Both the position numbers and the translations under genes were made by a program. From assembly GCA_963765075.1 (NCBI GenBank), contig CAVXVA010000001.1, forward strand, positions 806,001 through 870,000: a stretch of DNA of 64,000 bases, in the 5' to 3' direction. The notes beneath the pieces are model-generated. The model saw only the letters and a program-made list of their open reading frames with translations. It did not search any database and had not been told where the DNA came from. Shown here in pieces: positions 7,982-17,031 of the stretch; within the stretch, counting starts at the first letter, position 1; every line of letters begins with the position of its first letter. This stretch comes from JAENVU01 sp963765075 (GTDB taxonomy: Bacteria > Actinomycetota > Acidimicrobiia > IMCC26256 > JAENVU01).

Positions 7982-9232
7982 TCATCGGCGGCCGAGCTCG
8001 GACGTCTGATGCGCGGAGGCTCGACGGCCGAACCGAACGAGCAGGAGCACGTCGTAGGTGGCCTTACCCAAGCCGGCGATGAGGAGCGGCCAGCCGAAGG
8101 AACTCGCCTTCAACAGGGCGCCGGCGAGGAGCGGGGTCGTCGCCGACGCGAGACTGCGCGGCACGTTCGTGACGCTCGCCGCGGCGGCCCGTTCCTCGGG
8201 CGTCACCACTGCCATGACCAATGCCTGGCGGGCGGGCACGTCCATCTGGGAGAACAGCGAACGGATCAGCAGGCACGCAATCGCGATCCCGGCCGACGGC
8301 GCGAACGCGGCCAGCGCGAGAAACAGATTGGCGGGAAGATGCGTGAACACCATGGTCCGCACCAATCCGATCCGTTGCGACAGCGGACCCGCGAGCAATT
8401 GCGAGAATGCACTCAAGAGACTCACGGCGAAGAAGATCGCGGCGGTATCGGTGGTCGAGAGATCGAACCGCAAGTTCAACCACACGACGAGCAGTGACTG
8501 CACCACGAACCCACCCGCGGCGGCATCGATGCAGAAGAGGGCCGCAAGTTCGAACACGGTCCGGCGAGACTGCGCGAGCGGCTTGCGTTCGACGTGGGCG
8601 ACGTCGGTGGCCGCGTGCTCGCGTCGGAGCCCGCGATAGATGAACCAGATGACCACGGCGACCGCGAGGTACAGCGAGAAACTGCTGCGGAGGGTGTCGA
8701 TCTTCGAGAACCCGCCCCACTCGGCAATCGACTCGGGGAGCCCGGACGCCAACGCGCCGAACGCACCCGCAAACGCGCCACCGAGGTTGTAGACCGCGTA
8801 CAAGCGAGGGCGATCGAGATCCTCGACGTGCCCGGCGAGGAACGCCTGCTCGGTCGGCAGGAACACGCTGACGTCGCCGGCCGACGGGTTGAGCGTGCCC
8901 ACCACCGACACCACGATCAACGCCCAGAAGGCGGTCACCGCGAGGAAGCCGATGCCCGTCGCGATCATCAGGAGACTGGCGCCGAGCAACAGCACTCGAA
9001 GTTCGCGGCGGTGGGCGATGAGACCGACGCCGAGGGTCAACGCCGCGGACCCCAGCAGTGTCCCCGTGACGATGGCACCGATCTGAAGCGGTGAGAACCC
9101 GAGCGCGGTGAGGTAGACCGCGAGGATCACGCTGACGAATCCGTCGGCGAACCCGCGGAGCGCTCGGGCAATCACGACGCGCGGGACGTCGACCGTCGCC
9201 GAGTCAGGCAGGAGACGCCGCAGCAGGTTCAC
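7982..9232 (-). CDS. MFS-type transporter
   Basis: 416 residues from the GTG at 9232; longer reading frames upstream are non-coding in character. About 10-12 hydrophobic helices are visible, for example VSVILAVYLTALGFSPLQIG, LLLGASLLMIATGIGFLAV and FELAALFCIDAAAGGFVVQSL. Family-like features include the short TM1 loop and a central charged loop (RGLRREHAATDVAHVERK). The substrate is unknown. It is transcribed away from the epoxide-hydrolase gene, leaving a 121-bp divergent promoter space. Confidence 0.85.
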   Translation of the reverse strand: MNLLRRLLPDSATVDVPRVVIARALRGFADGFVSVILAVYLTALGFSPLQIGAIVTGTLLGSAALTLGVGLIAHRRELRVLLLGASLLMIATGIGFLAVTAFWALIVVSVVGTLNPSAGDVSVFLPTEQAFLAGHVEDLDRPRLYAVYNLGGAFAGAFGALASGLPESIAEWGGFSKIDTLRSSFSLYLAVAVVIWFIYRGLRREHAATDVAHVERKPLAQSRRTVFELAALFCIDAAAGGFVVQSLLVVWLNLRFDLSTTDTAAIFFAVSLLSAFSQLLAGPLSQRIGLVRTMVFTHLPANLFLALAAFAPSAGIAIACLLIRSLFSQMDVPARQALVMAVVTPEERAAAASVTNVPRSLASATTPLLAGALLKASSFGWPLLIAGLGKATYDVLLLVRFGRRASAHQTSELGRR

Positions 9233-9353
9233 CGGCCGAGAGTACCGGCGGCGCTCCTCGGCCGCCCTCCCGCCACCGTCGAGCGGGCGGGGGGTGGGGT
9301 GTTCGGCATAGGTTGCGGCCGTCCAAGATGAATCGCGCTCGAAAGGCCCGTCG

Positions 9354-9734
9354 ATGACCAACGAAGAGATCGTCAACACGTTCATGGCCCGGATCACCGC
9401 CCTGGATTTCGACGGTGCCCTCGAACTCGTCGCCGACGACATCGAGTACGACAACGTGCCGATGGGTCCGGTGCACGGACCCGACGGGATTCGCGGCGTT
9501 TTCGCCCAACTCGACGGCACCGTCGACAAGATGGAATGGGTGATCCACCGCCAGGTAGCGAGTGGAGACCTCGTGCTCAACGAACGCACCGATCGTTTCG
9601 GCGCGGGCGACAAGTGGGCCGACCTGCCGGTCGCCGGCGTCTTCGAGGTGCACGACGGCAAGATCACGCTGTGGCGCGACTACTTCGACCTGACCAAGAT
9701 GATGACCGAGATCGGCGCGCTCACCGCCGGGTGA
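9354..9734 (+). CDS. Limonene-1,2-epoxide-hydrolase-like protein
   Basis: 126 residues, full length for the SnoaL-like limonene-epoxide hydrolase family. The expected Asp-Arg-Asp catalytic set is present: NERTD gives Arg78 and Asp80, and LWRDYFD gives Asp109. The LPVAGVFEVHDGKI core matches family members. It should open an epoxide by water attack in the cytosol. Its stop overlaps the GTG of a sulfotransferase (GTGA), so the two proteins are likely made together. Confidence 0.85.
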   Translation: MTNEEIVNTFMARITALDFDGALELVADDIEYDNVPMGPVHGPDGIRGVFAQLDGTVDKMEWVIHRQVASGDLVLNERTDRFGAGDKWADLPVAGVFEVHDGKITLWRDYFDLTKMMTEIGALTAG

Positions 9735-10634
9735 ACCGATACCAATCGCACGACGAGGACAGCGGGCGCTGGACCGACTTCCCGTTTCGGCGCGGCGACA
9801 TCGTTATCAGCACGCGGTCGAAGAGCGGTACGACCTGGATGCAGATGATCTGCGCGCTGCTGATCTTCCAGACCGCTGAGTTCCCGGCGCGACTGACCGA
9901 ACTCTCGCCCTGGCTCGACTGGCTCGGCACCCCGCGAGAGGACGTCGTCGCCCGCCTCGAAGCGCAGACCCATCGTCGGTTCATCAAGACCCACACACCA
10001 CTCGACGGGATCCCACTCGACCCGCGGGCGACGTTCATCGTCGTGGCGCGCCACCCCCTCGACGCCGCAGTGTCGGCGTATCACCAGGGCGCGAATCTCG
10101 ACCGCGCCCGCCTGGCGGAACTGACCGGCAACCCGTCGCCACCTCAGCCGGCGGAGCGTCCGTCCGCGCACGACTGGCTCGTCGACTGGATCGCCGCCGA
10201 CGTCGATCCCCGGACCCACCTCGACTCCCTTCCCGGGATCGCGCACCACCTCACCGACGCGTGGGCGCATCGCGACGAGCCGAACATCGTGCTCGTTCAC
10301 TACGACGACCTCATTGCCGAGCTCGACGAGCAGATGCATCGCGTGGCCGACGCGTTGCGCATCAGAGTCGCGACCCGACGCGTGGCCACGACTCGTCGCC
10401 GCGGCAGGCTTCGGAGCCATGCGGGCGAACGCCGAGTCGTTGGCCCCTGACCCGGCCGACATTCTCATCGACCGCGCGGCCTTCTTCCGCGGCGGTCGCT
10501 CCGGCGCGGGCCGGTCCCTGCTCACCCCGGACGAGCTCGACGGTTATCACGCGCGCATCGCGAGGCTCGTCCCGAAAGATCTCGCAGCGTGGCTCCACGA
10601 ATCTCCGGGGGAAGGAACTGGCCGTGATTTCTGA
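9731..10634 (+). CDS. PAPS-dependent sulfotransferase (one frameshift)
   Basis: Sulfotransferase-1 fold: the 5'-phosphosulfate loop reads TRSKSGTTWMQ, followed by RFIKTHTPLDGIP, the PAPS 3'-phosphate block FIVVARHPLDAAVSAYHQG and VLVHYDDLIAELDE. Reading continues in another frame from about 10370 (LVAAAGFGAMRANAESLAPD to the stop at 10634), so one single-base indel lies near 10368. The protein on both sides is conserved, which points to sequence error. The GTG start overlaps the previous stop. It would sulfonate a hydroxyl, perhaps the diol made by its partner (inference). Confidence 0.8.
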
Positions 10635-10914
10635 CAAGGTCCTTTTGCATGGAGGGAACGACATCAAGCCGGTCACGTGCCATCAGCACGAGCGATCACG
10701 CACGGTTCGTTCCACCGAAGCGAGCCAGTTTCGAACGGTGTGCGGGCTGGTGAGATGGACCACGGTCACCTGTGAGTAGGTGGGATCGCTCGACCCATCG
10801 ATCACCGGCGACCAGGGGCGCCAACTTCTTCCGCAGACCCGGTCGGGGACGTATGTGACGACCGACCGGGCAAAGCGGCCCGCGGCGGCGGTCCGCGTCG
10901 GTCAGGCTGGGGGC

Positions 10915-11559
10915 ATGAGCTCTCCCGACACTCGACTCGTCGTCATCCGTCACGGCGAGTCCATGGCCCAGGTCAACGGCATCATCTCCGGTCACGACAC
11001 CTGCGTCGGCCTGTCCGACCTGGGTCGGGCCCAGGCCGGCGCGCTCCGCGACCGACTCGTGACCACCGGCGAACTCACCTCGCCCGACCTCGTGTACACC
11101 AGCAACCTGCATCGGGCGGTCGAGACGGCCGACATCATCGCCCCCGCGTTCGCCGACGCGCCCCGCGTCAACGACTGCGAGTGGTGTGAGATCCGGGCCG
11201 GCGTGGCCGAAGGCCTCACCTACGAGGAGTTCCGCGCGCAGCACAAGGGCGTCGAAGGCTCCGACGATCCATACCGCGGTCGCACCCCGGAAGGTGGTGA
11301 GAGCTGGGAACAGTTCTACGAGCGAGCCGGTGCCCGTTTGCGGCGCGTCGCCGATGAGCACCCCGGCGAACGGATCGTGGTGGTCGCGCACGGCGGGATC
11401 GTCGCGGCGACGTTCGTCGCGCTCGGCAACCTCCCGTCGCGCATGGCCACCGACATCGCCTACGAGACCCTCAACACGTCGATGACCGAATGGCGCTGGG
11501 CCGGGTCAGAGTGGCGACTCGTGCGGTTCAACGACGCCGCGCACCTCGCCGCGATGTAG
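10915..11559 (+). CDS. Histidine phosphatase superfamily protein
   Basis: 214 residues from the ATG at 10915; upstream codons in frame look non-coding. The RHG motif (VIRHGESM, catalytic His13), the LSDLGRAQAGALRDRL block, SNLHRAVETADI and the second catalytic histidine in VVAHGGIVAATF identify a phosphoglycerate-mutase-like phosphatase. The substrate is not predictable. The 280 bases upstream hold no clear gene. The 3' end overlaps the convergent membrane protein gene by about 54 bases. Confidence 0.88.
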   Translation: MSSPDTRLVVIRHGESMAQVNGIISGHDTCVGLSDLGRAQAGALRDRLVTTGELTSPDLVYTSNLHRAVETADIIAPAFADAPRVNDCEWCEIRAGVAEGLTYEEFRAQHKGVEGSDDPYRGRTPEGGESWEQFYERAGARLRRVADEHPGERIVVVAHGGIVAATFVALGNLPSRMATDIAYETLNTSMTEWRWAGSEWRLVRFNDAAHLAAM

Positions 11560-12726
11560 GCCCCGCATCCGATCCGCGATCGCGATGGCCCCGACGGCCG
11601 CCAGGACGGCCAGCACCGGTTCGATCGCGTAGCGATACCGCGGCATCCCCCAGAAGATGACCGCGAAACAGAGCCAGTTCGTCGCGACGAGCGCGACCAA
11701 CCCGCCAAGCGCTCGGCGGCCGCGACCGCGGCGCATCGTCAATGCCCCGATCCCGACGATCAGCAACCCGCCGCCGATGAACCAGCCAATGGCGGATGCG
11801 GTCTTGGCGATCTGCACCGTCGTGCGTGACACGGCGGCGCGGTAGGGCGGACCGACGTTCTTCCGCGTGCTGTAGTGCGCCACGTAGGTGGGCGTGCGGT
11901 ACAGCTCGTAGCTGTACCGCAGCGTCGTGCGGACCACGTCGGTGGGATGGTTGCGAATCAGCTCGAGGCCGAGCGCGTAGCCCCGCCGATTCATCGTGAC
12001 CTCGTCGAGGCCGCGCAGCGGCGTGAACTCGGGCTCGACGTAGCGATAGCCGTGCTCACGATGCGCCAAGTAGAAGTTGAGTCCGCCCGACGTCGAGAGG
12101 CCCGAGCCGCGGCCGACCACCACCTCGTTGCGGAGGTACCACGGGACGGCGACGAGTCCGGCCGTCACCGCAACGACTGCAGTCAGCGGCACGATGCGGC
12201 GCCAGTTCGTCATCCCCACGCGTATGAGCACCGGCACCGCCAGCACGAAGAAGATGCTCTCCGGCCGGACGAGGATCGCGACGCCGTAGATCGCGCCGAC
12301 GCCAATTGCCCGGCGCAGGGTGAACGTACGACACGTCATCGACCACACGACCAGGAGCAGCGCGATCTGGAGATGTTCGCTGGCCAGCACGGGCGCCCAC
12401 AACACGAACGTCGGAAGCACGGCGACGATCCCGGCAGTGACGATCGCGGTGCGGCGACCCAACCCGATACGAATCGTGAACCAGGCCGAGAGCGGAATCG
12501 CCGCGACCGATACGAAGACGTTGAGCAGACTGAGCCAGCGGTCCGACTGCCAGATCCACAGGCCCAGACCGAGGAAGGCGGGGTACCCCGGAGTGCGGAA
12601 CGCGGTGGTCACTCCCCCACGGGTGTACACGCCGTCGGTGATCCAGCGGATCGCGATGCTGCGATAGCCGAGGAAGTCCGACACCGGTTCGGGGTGGGCA
12701 ATCCACCACCAGCCCACCCGGAACAC
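11506..12726 (-). CDS. GT39-like membrane glycosyltransferase-family protein
   Basis: Polytopic membrane protein with about ten helices and the layout of dolichyl-phosphate-mannose mannosyltransferase (GT39/GT83)-like proteins: PVSDFLGYRSIAIRWI after the first helix, AFRTPGYPAFLGLGLW, and a C-terminal MPRYRYAIEPVLAVLAAVG. The start is uncertain. The GTG at 12726 is the first usable start, but the hydrophobic run begins about 15 codons earlier with no ATG/GTG/TTG, so an alternative start or an indel near 12730-12800 is likely. It follows the SRPBCC gene on the same strand. Confidence 0.75.
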   Translation of the reverse strand: MFRVGWWWIAHPEPVSDFLGYRSIAIRWITDGVYTRGGVTTAFRTPGYPAFLGLGLWIWQSDRWLSLLNVFVSVAAIPLSAWFTIRIGLGRRTAIVTAGIVAVLPTFVLWAPVLASEHLQIALLLVVWSMTCRTFTLRRAIGVGAIYGVAILVRPESIFFVLAVPVLIRVGMTNWRRIVPLTAVVAVTAGLVAVPWYLRNEVVVGRGSGLSTSGGLNFYLAHREHGYRYVEPEFTPLRGLDEVTMNRRGYALGLELIRNHPTDVVRTTLRYSYELYRTPTYVAHYSTRKNVGPPYRAAVSRTTVQIAKTASAIGWFIGGGLLIVGIGALTMRRGRGRRALGGLVALVATNWLCFAVIFWGMPRYRYAIEPVLAVLAAVGAIAIADRMRGLHRGEVRGVVEPHESPL

Positions 12727-12799
12727 CAGACCGAGCGCCGTGATGATCAGAAGGGTGCGGACGCCCGAGTGATCGAGTGCCGCGCGGAGCGAGGTGGGT

Positions 12800-13228
12800 T
12801 CAGCGCTGGGCGCGCGCCTCGGCCTCGGCTTTGAGTCCGGCGGCGAACTGATCGAACGAGGGCTGGAGATCGGGCATCTTCTTCGCCACCATTCCGAGCA
12901 TCGGCCCGGTGAAGACTTCACGCATGGTGAACGCCGTCTGGTTGGGCGTGGTTCCCACGAGAGTGAACGTGCGTACCCCCTTGAACAGGCCGAGGGGCAT
13001 CCCACCGGTCCAGGTCATCACCCGGTTCGGCTCGACGATCGCGACCTTGACCGGAAACGCCCGCCCCGGGTTGACCTTCGAGAACAGCTTGACTTTGCCG
13101 CCCGGAGTGATCGCACCCTCGATCTTCTCGACCCCCGAATCCCAGCGCACATAGCCCGGGGCGTCCGCGAGGACCTCCCAGACGATGTCGGCCGACGCTT
13201 CGATCGTGGCGGTGGCGATGTACTCCAT
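12800..13228 (-). CDS. SRPBCC (polyketide-cyclase-like) protein
   Basis: 142 residues, ATG preceded by GGAGG. A START/Bet v1-like fold is suggested by the N-terminal ATIEASADIVWEVLADAPGY, PNRVMTWTGGMP and the C-terminal amphipathic helix SFDQFAAGLKAEAEARA. Such proteins bind hydrophobic ligands; no catalytic residues can be assigned. It stands next to the divergent thiolase gene with about 100 bases between them. Confidence 0.85.
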   Translation of the reverse strand: MEYIATATIEASADIVWEVLADAPGYVRWDSGVEKIEGAITPGGKVKLFSKVNPGRAFPVKVAIVEPNRVMTWTGGMPLGLFKGVRTFTLVGTTPNQTAFTMREVFTGPMLGMVAKKMPDLQPSFDQFAAGLKAEAEARAQR

Positions 13229-13329
13229 GTCGGAATCCTCCGGTCGGGATCAGCGTTGCGTACCGTACGCGACTCGGCCCGGCAGGAGCGACTAGACAGT
13301 CCGGGTCCCGTTCCCCCTCGGAGGACCCC

Positions 13330-14541
13330 ATGCCTGAAGCAGTGATCGTCTCGACCGCCCGTAGCCCCATCGGCCGAGCCAACAAGGGCTCACTCGTCGA
13401 TGTCCGCCCCGACGATCTCGCCTCGACGATCGTGCAAGCGGCCCTGGCCAAGGTGCCCCAACTCGACCCGACGACGGTCGAAGACCTCATGATCGGCTGT
13501 GCCCAGCCCGCCGGTGAGCAGGGCTACAACCTCGGGCGTGTCGTGGCGCTCCTCGCCGGGCTCGACGAAGTTCCGGGCACGACCGTCAACCGCTACTGCT
13601 CGTCGTCGCTCCAGACGATCCGGATGGCCGCGCACGCGATCAAGGCCGGTGAAGGTGACGTGTTCATCGCCGCCGGCGTCGAGTGCGTGAGCCGGTTCGA
13701 CAAAGGCCGCTCCGACGGTGGCCCCGGCACGACCAACGACCTCTTCTCCGAGGCCAGGGCCCGCACCAAGGCGCGCCAGGACGCGGGCGCGCCGGTGTGG
13801 ACGCCCGGTGGCGGACTCGCCGACGTGTACATCGCGATGGGTCAGACCGCGGAGAACGTCGTGCAGTCCGAGGGCGTGACCCGGGAAGAGATGGACGAGT
13901 TCGCCGCTCGCTCACAGCAGCGCGCGGTCGAGTCGCAGAACAACGGGTTCTTCGAGCGCGAGATCATCCCGATCACCCTGCCCGACGGCACCGTGATGAC
14001 CAAGGACGACGGCCCGCGCGACGGCACCACCGCGGAGAAGCTTGCGCAACTCAAGCCCGTGTTCCGCCCCGACGGTTCCGTGACCGCGGGCAACGCGTGC
14101 CCGTTGAACGACGGCGCGGCGGCGGTGATCGTGATGAGCGACACCCGTGCAAACGAGCTCGGCATCACGCCGTTGGCGCGAGTCGTGTCGAGCGGCGTCT
14201 CGGGCCTCAACCCCGAGATCATGGGCCTCGGCCCGATCGGCGCCTCCCGCCAGGCACTGGCGCGAGCGGGGCTGACGATGGACGACATCGACCTCGTCGA
14301 GATCAACGAGGCGTTCGCGGCACAGGTCATCCCGTCGGCGAAGCACCTCAACATCCCGATGGAGAAGCTCAACGTCCACGGTGGTGGCATCGCGCTCGGC
14401 CACCCGTTCGGATCCACCGGCGCCCGCATCATGACCACGCTGATCAACGGTCTCGAAGACGGCAACGGCCGCTACGGGCTCGAGACCATGTGCGTCGGTG
14501 GCGGCCAGGGCATGGCCATGATCATCGAACGCCTCCGCTGA
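13330..14541 (+). CDS. Acetyl-CoA acyltransferase (thiolase)
   Basis: 403 residues, complete thiolase. The acyl-carrying nucleophile is Cys90 in VNRYCSSSLQT. EINEAFAAQ, GGGIALGHPFGSTGAR with its catalytic His, and the C-terminal Cys in MCVGGGQGMA are all present. It cleaves 3-oxoacyl-CoA to acetyl-CoA and a shortened acyl-CoA in beta-oxidation. An AGGA-type ribosome site precedes the ATG. In this neighbourhood a degradative role (fatty acid or steroid side chain) is likelier than biosynthesis. Confidence 0.93.
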   Translation: MPEAVIVSTARSPIGRANKGSLVDVRPDDLASTIVQAALAKVPQLDPTTVEDLMIGCAQPAGEQGYNLGRVVALLAGLDEVPGTTVNRYCSSSLQTIRMAAHAIKAGEGDVFIAAGVECVSRFDKGRSDGGPGTTNDLFSEARARTKARQDAGAPVWTPGGGLADVYIAMGQTAENVVQSEGVTREEMDEFAARSQQRAVESQNNGFFEREIIPITLPDGTVMTKDDGPRDGTTAEKLAQLKPVFRPDGSVTAGNACPLNDGAAAVIVMSDTRANELGITPLARVVSSGVSGLNPEIMGLGPIGASRQALARAGLTMDDIDLVEINEAFAAQVIPSAKHLNIPMEKLNVHGGGIALGHPFGSTGARIMTTLINGLEDGNGRYGLETMCVGGGQGMAMIIERLR

Positions 14542-14567
14542 CCCGCCCTTCACCGTCCTCAGCCGAA

Positions 14568-14649
14568 CCAACCCGCGGAGCGCACCCCCTGGGGTGCGCA
14601 ACTGGCGCGGCTATCGCACCCCAGAGGGTGCGATAGCGGCGCGGGTTGG
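14568..14649. terminator. Three-armed inverted-repeat structure between convergent genes
   Basis: Outer arms CCAACCCGCG (14568-14577) and CGCGGGTTGG (14640-14649) enclose two inner hairpins. One is GCGCACCCC/GGGGTGCGC at 14580-14599 with a 2-base loop. The other is GCTATCGCACCC/GGGTGCGATAGC at 14610-14637 with a 4-base loop. All stems are perfect. The position between the thiolase and the minus-strand ligase gene fits a bidirectional terminator. The nested three-way layout is unusual for a simple terminator. Confidence 0.8.
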
Positions 14650-14658
14650 GGACGGGGG

Positions 14659-16110
14659 TTAGGAGAGGTGGTCGCGGAGGGTGCGTTTGCGGACTTTGCC
14701 CATGGGGTCCCGGGGAAGTTCGTCGACGAACTCGACGCGGCGGGGGGCCTTGTAGCGAACGAGGCGGTCGCGGGCGAACGCGACGACCTCCTCGGCGGTC
14801 AACGGTGACCCGGCGTCGAAACCCGGTGCCGGTACCACCACGGCCACCACGATCTCGCCGTACTCGGCGTCGGGCAACCCGATGACCGCGACCTCTTCGA
14901 TCGCCGGGTGCATCACCAGCACCGCTTCGACCTCGGCGGGATAGACGTTGGCACCGCCCGTGATCACCATGTCCTTGCGCCGGTCGACCACGAACAGGTA
15001 CCCGTCGTCGTCGAGATACCCGAGATCCCCGAGGGTGGCGAGGTTGCCGCGGTAGACCGACTCCGTGAGTTCGGCGTCGCCGGCATACCGGAAACCGCGA
15101 CCCCAATCCGAGCCGATGTAGACGAGGCCGACGTCGCCCGGTGGCAACTCGGCACCGTCGTCATCGAGGATCTTGATCGTCGATCCGGGGGCGGCGCGGC
15201 CGACACTGCCGGGTTTGGCCAACCACTCGGCCGCGGTGATCATGGTGCCCATCGTCTCGGTCCCGCCGTAGGTCTCCCACACGGCACCGGCGGGGAAGAA
15301 CTCGATCACCTCGTGCTTCAGGCTCGGCGCGCACGGCGCGGAACCGTGCAGCAGCCGCTTGATCGACGACACGTCGGCGGCGGCCTTGACCTCGGCGGCT
15401 GCGCTCATGAGTCGGTAGAGATGCACGGGCGCACACCAGGAGTACGTGGCGCGTTCGCGTGCGACGGCCGTGTACCACTCGGCCGCATCGAAGTGATCGA
15501 GGATCACGGAGGTGTGACCGAGCAGCAATCCGCTGTGGGGACCACTGAACCCGGCGATGTGGTGCAGCGGTGAGCCGGTGATGTTGACCTCGTCGGGCGA
15601 GTCGAGCCCGTAGGCGGTGTAGTACCGCACAAGCCCATCGATGCTCGCGACCGGGTCGACCGGCGGCCGCAGGACCGCCTTCGGGCGACCGGTGGTACCG
15701 GACGTGTACGCGCGCAACGTCACGTAGTCGGGCGGGGCATCGACCATCGGCTCGACCGATGCCCGTGCGAGGGCATCGGCGAAGTCGGGGAGACCCGTCT
15801 CGTCGAGCAAGAACGCGACGTCACCGTCGGTGCAGAAGTACTCGCGTTCGTCTGCGGTCGCACCGCTCGGGATCGGGACGATCTCGGCGCCGAGTCGAGC
15901 CGCCGCCACCGCCGCGACGAACCACTCGGGACGATTTCCCAGCGCCATACCCAGCCGCGCATCGGCACCGACACCACGCGCCCGGAGCACCTGCACGCCG
16001 CGGGCGATCAGAGTGTCGAGTTCGCCGTAGGTGATCCTCCGATCACCGTGGACCAAGGCAACCTTGTCGGGCCGGTCGACCGCGTGGACCGCGACGCCGT
16101 ACCCGGACAC
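14659..16110 (-). CDS. AMP-binding acyl-CoA ligase
   Basis: 483 residues from GTG at 16110, chosen because GGAG lies 5 bases before it and the upstream gene ends 8 bases away. Adenylation domain: P-loop YTSGTTGRPK at about residues 133-142, WETYGGTETMG, LGDLGYLDDDGYLFVVDRRKDM, and the C-terminal catalytic Lys in DPMGKVRKR. It would activate a carboxylic acid as acyl-AMP and then acyl-CoA. It is the third gene of a tight operon after a GH2 glycosidase and an SDR, so the acid may come from a glycosylated compound (inference). Confidence 0.9.
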   Translation of the reverse strand: MSGYGVAVHAVDRPDKVALVHGDRRITYGELDTLIARGVQVLRARGVGADARLGMALGNRPEWFVAAVAAARLGAEIVPIPSGATADEREYFCTDGDVAFLLDETGLPDFADALARASVEPMVDAPPDYVTLRAYTSGTTGRPKAVLRPPVDPVASIDGLVRYYTAYGLDSPDEVNITGSPLHHIAGFSGPHSGLLLGHTSVILDHFDAAEWYTAVARERATYSWCAPVHLYRLMSAAAEVKAAADVSSIKRLLHGSAPCAPSLKHEVIEFFPAGAVWETYGGTETMGTMITAAEWLAKPGSVGRAAPGSTIKILDDDGAELPPGDVGLVYIGSDWGRGFRYAGDAELTESVYRGNLATLGDLGYLDDDGYLFVVDRRKDMVITGGANVYPAEVEAVLVMHPAIEEVAVIGLPDAEYGEIVVAVVVPAPGFDAGSPLTAEEVVAFARDRLVRYKAPRRVEFVDELPRDPMGKVRKRTLRDHLS

Positions 16111-16118
16111 GGGAACTC

Positions 16119-17024
16119 CTACGCCCCGTACGCCGGAGTCGGGGCCGGCGCCTCGGCCAACAACCGCCGAACGACCGGGCCGACCTCGGCGGGTTCCCAC
16201 CGGGACCCTTTGTCTTCCTGGGGTCCGTGCGCCCAGCCGTCGGCCACCGAGATCATCCCGCCCTCGACCTCGAAGACCCGTCCGGTGACGCCGGCGGAGT
16301 CCGCCGAACCAAGCCAGACCACGAGCGGCGCGATGTTCTCGGGCGCCATCACATCGAACGCGCCGTCCTCGGGCGCCGCCATCGTGTCGGCGAACACGGC
16401 TTCGGTCATGCGCGTGCGGGCGGCGGGGGCGATCGCATTCGCAGTCACGCCGTACCGACCGAGCTCGGCCGCCTCGACCATGGTCAGGCCGGCGATACCC
16501 GCCTTGGCCGCGCTGTACGCACCCTGGCCGACGCTGCCCATCAGCCCCGCACCCGACGACGTGTTGATCACCCGAGCGTCGACGACTTCACCGTTCTTCT
16601 GTTGCTCGCGCCAGTACGCGGCCGCGAACCGAGTCGGCGCGAAGTGGCCTTTCAGGTGCACCCGAATCACCGCGTCCCATTCCTCTTCGGAGGTGGTGAC
16701 CACCATGCGATCCCGCAGGAACCCTGCGTTGTTGACGAGCACGTCGAGCCGCCCGAACGCGTCGATGGCGGTCTGAATCAGCCGCTGGGCGCCGGCCCAG
16801 TCGGCGACGTCGTCGCCATTGGCGACGGCCTCACCACCCATGGCTCGGATCGCCTCGACCACCTCGCCCGCGGGTCCGGTCGAACCGCCACTGCCGTCGG
16901 ATTCAGCACCGAGGTCGTTCACCACGACCTTGGCGCCCTGGCGGGCGAACTCGAGCGCGTGGCCCCGGCCGATGCCGCGTCCTGCGCCCGTCACGATCAC
17001 AACTCGGTCGTCACAGATCCCCAT
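16119..17024 (-). CDS. Short-chain dehydrogenase/reductase
   Basis: 301 residues from the ATG at 17024. The cofactor motif TGAGRGIGRG is followed by NNAG, a catalytic Ser in VINTSSGAG and YSAAK (YxxxK). The long insertion with GAESDGSGGSTGPAGEV and the C-terminal extension RWEPAEVGPVVRRLL resemble the SDR domain of peroxisomal multifunctional enzyme type 2 (3-hydroxyacyl-CoA dehydrogenase), so a beta-oxidation substrate is plausible. It starts 7 bases after the beta-galactosidase stop and ends 8 bases before the ligase start. Confidence 0.88.
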   Translation of the reverse strand: MGICDDRVVIVTGAGRGIGRGHALEFARQGAKVVVNDLGAESDGSGGSTGPAGEVVEAIRAMGGEAVANGDDVADWAGAQRLIQTAIDAFGRLDVLVNNAGFLRDRMVVTTSEEEWDAVIRVHLKGHFAPTRFAAAYWREQQKNGEVVDARVINTSSGAGLMGSVGQGAYSAAKAGIAGLTMVEAAELGRYGVTANAIAPAARTRMTEAVFADTMAAPEDGAFDVMAPENIAPLVVWLGSADSAGVTGRVFEVEGGMISVADGWAHGPQEDKGSRWEPAEVGPVVRRLLAEAPAPTPAYGA

Positions 17025-17031
17025 AGGCGGG

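Noticed and set aside
8407..9667. N-terminal extension of the MFS transporter to 9667
   Set aside because: Residues before the GTG at 9232 are antisense to the epoxide-hydrolase gene and Ser/Thr/Arg-rich without membrane character.
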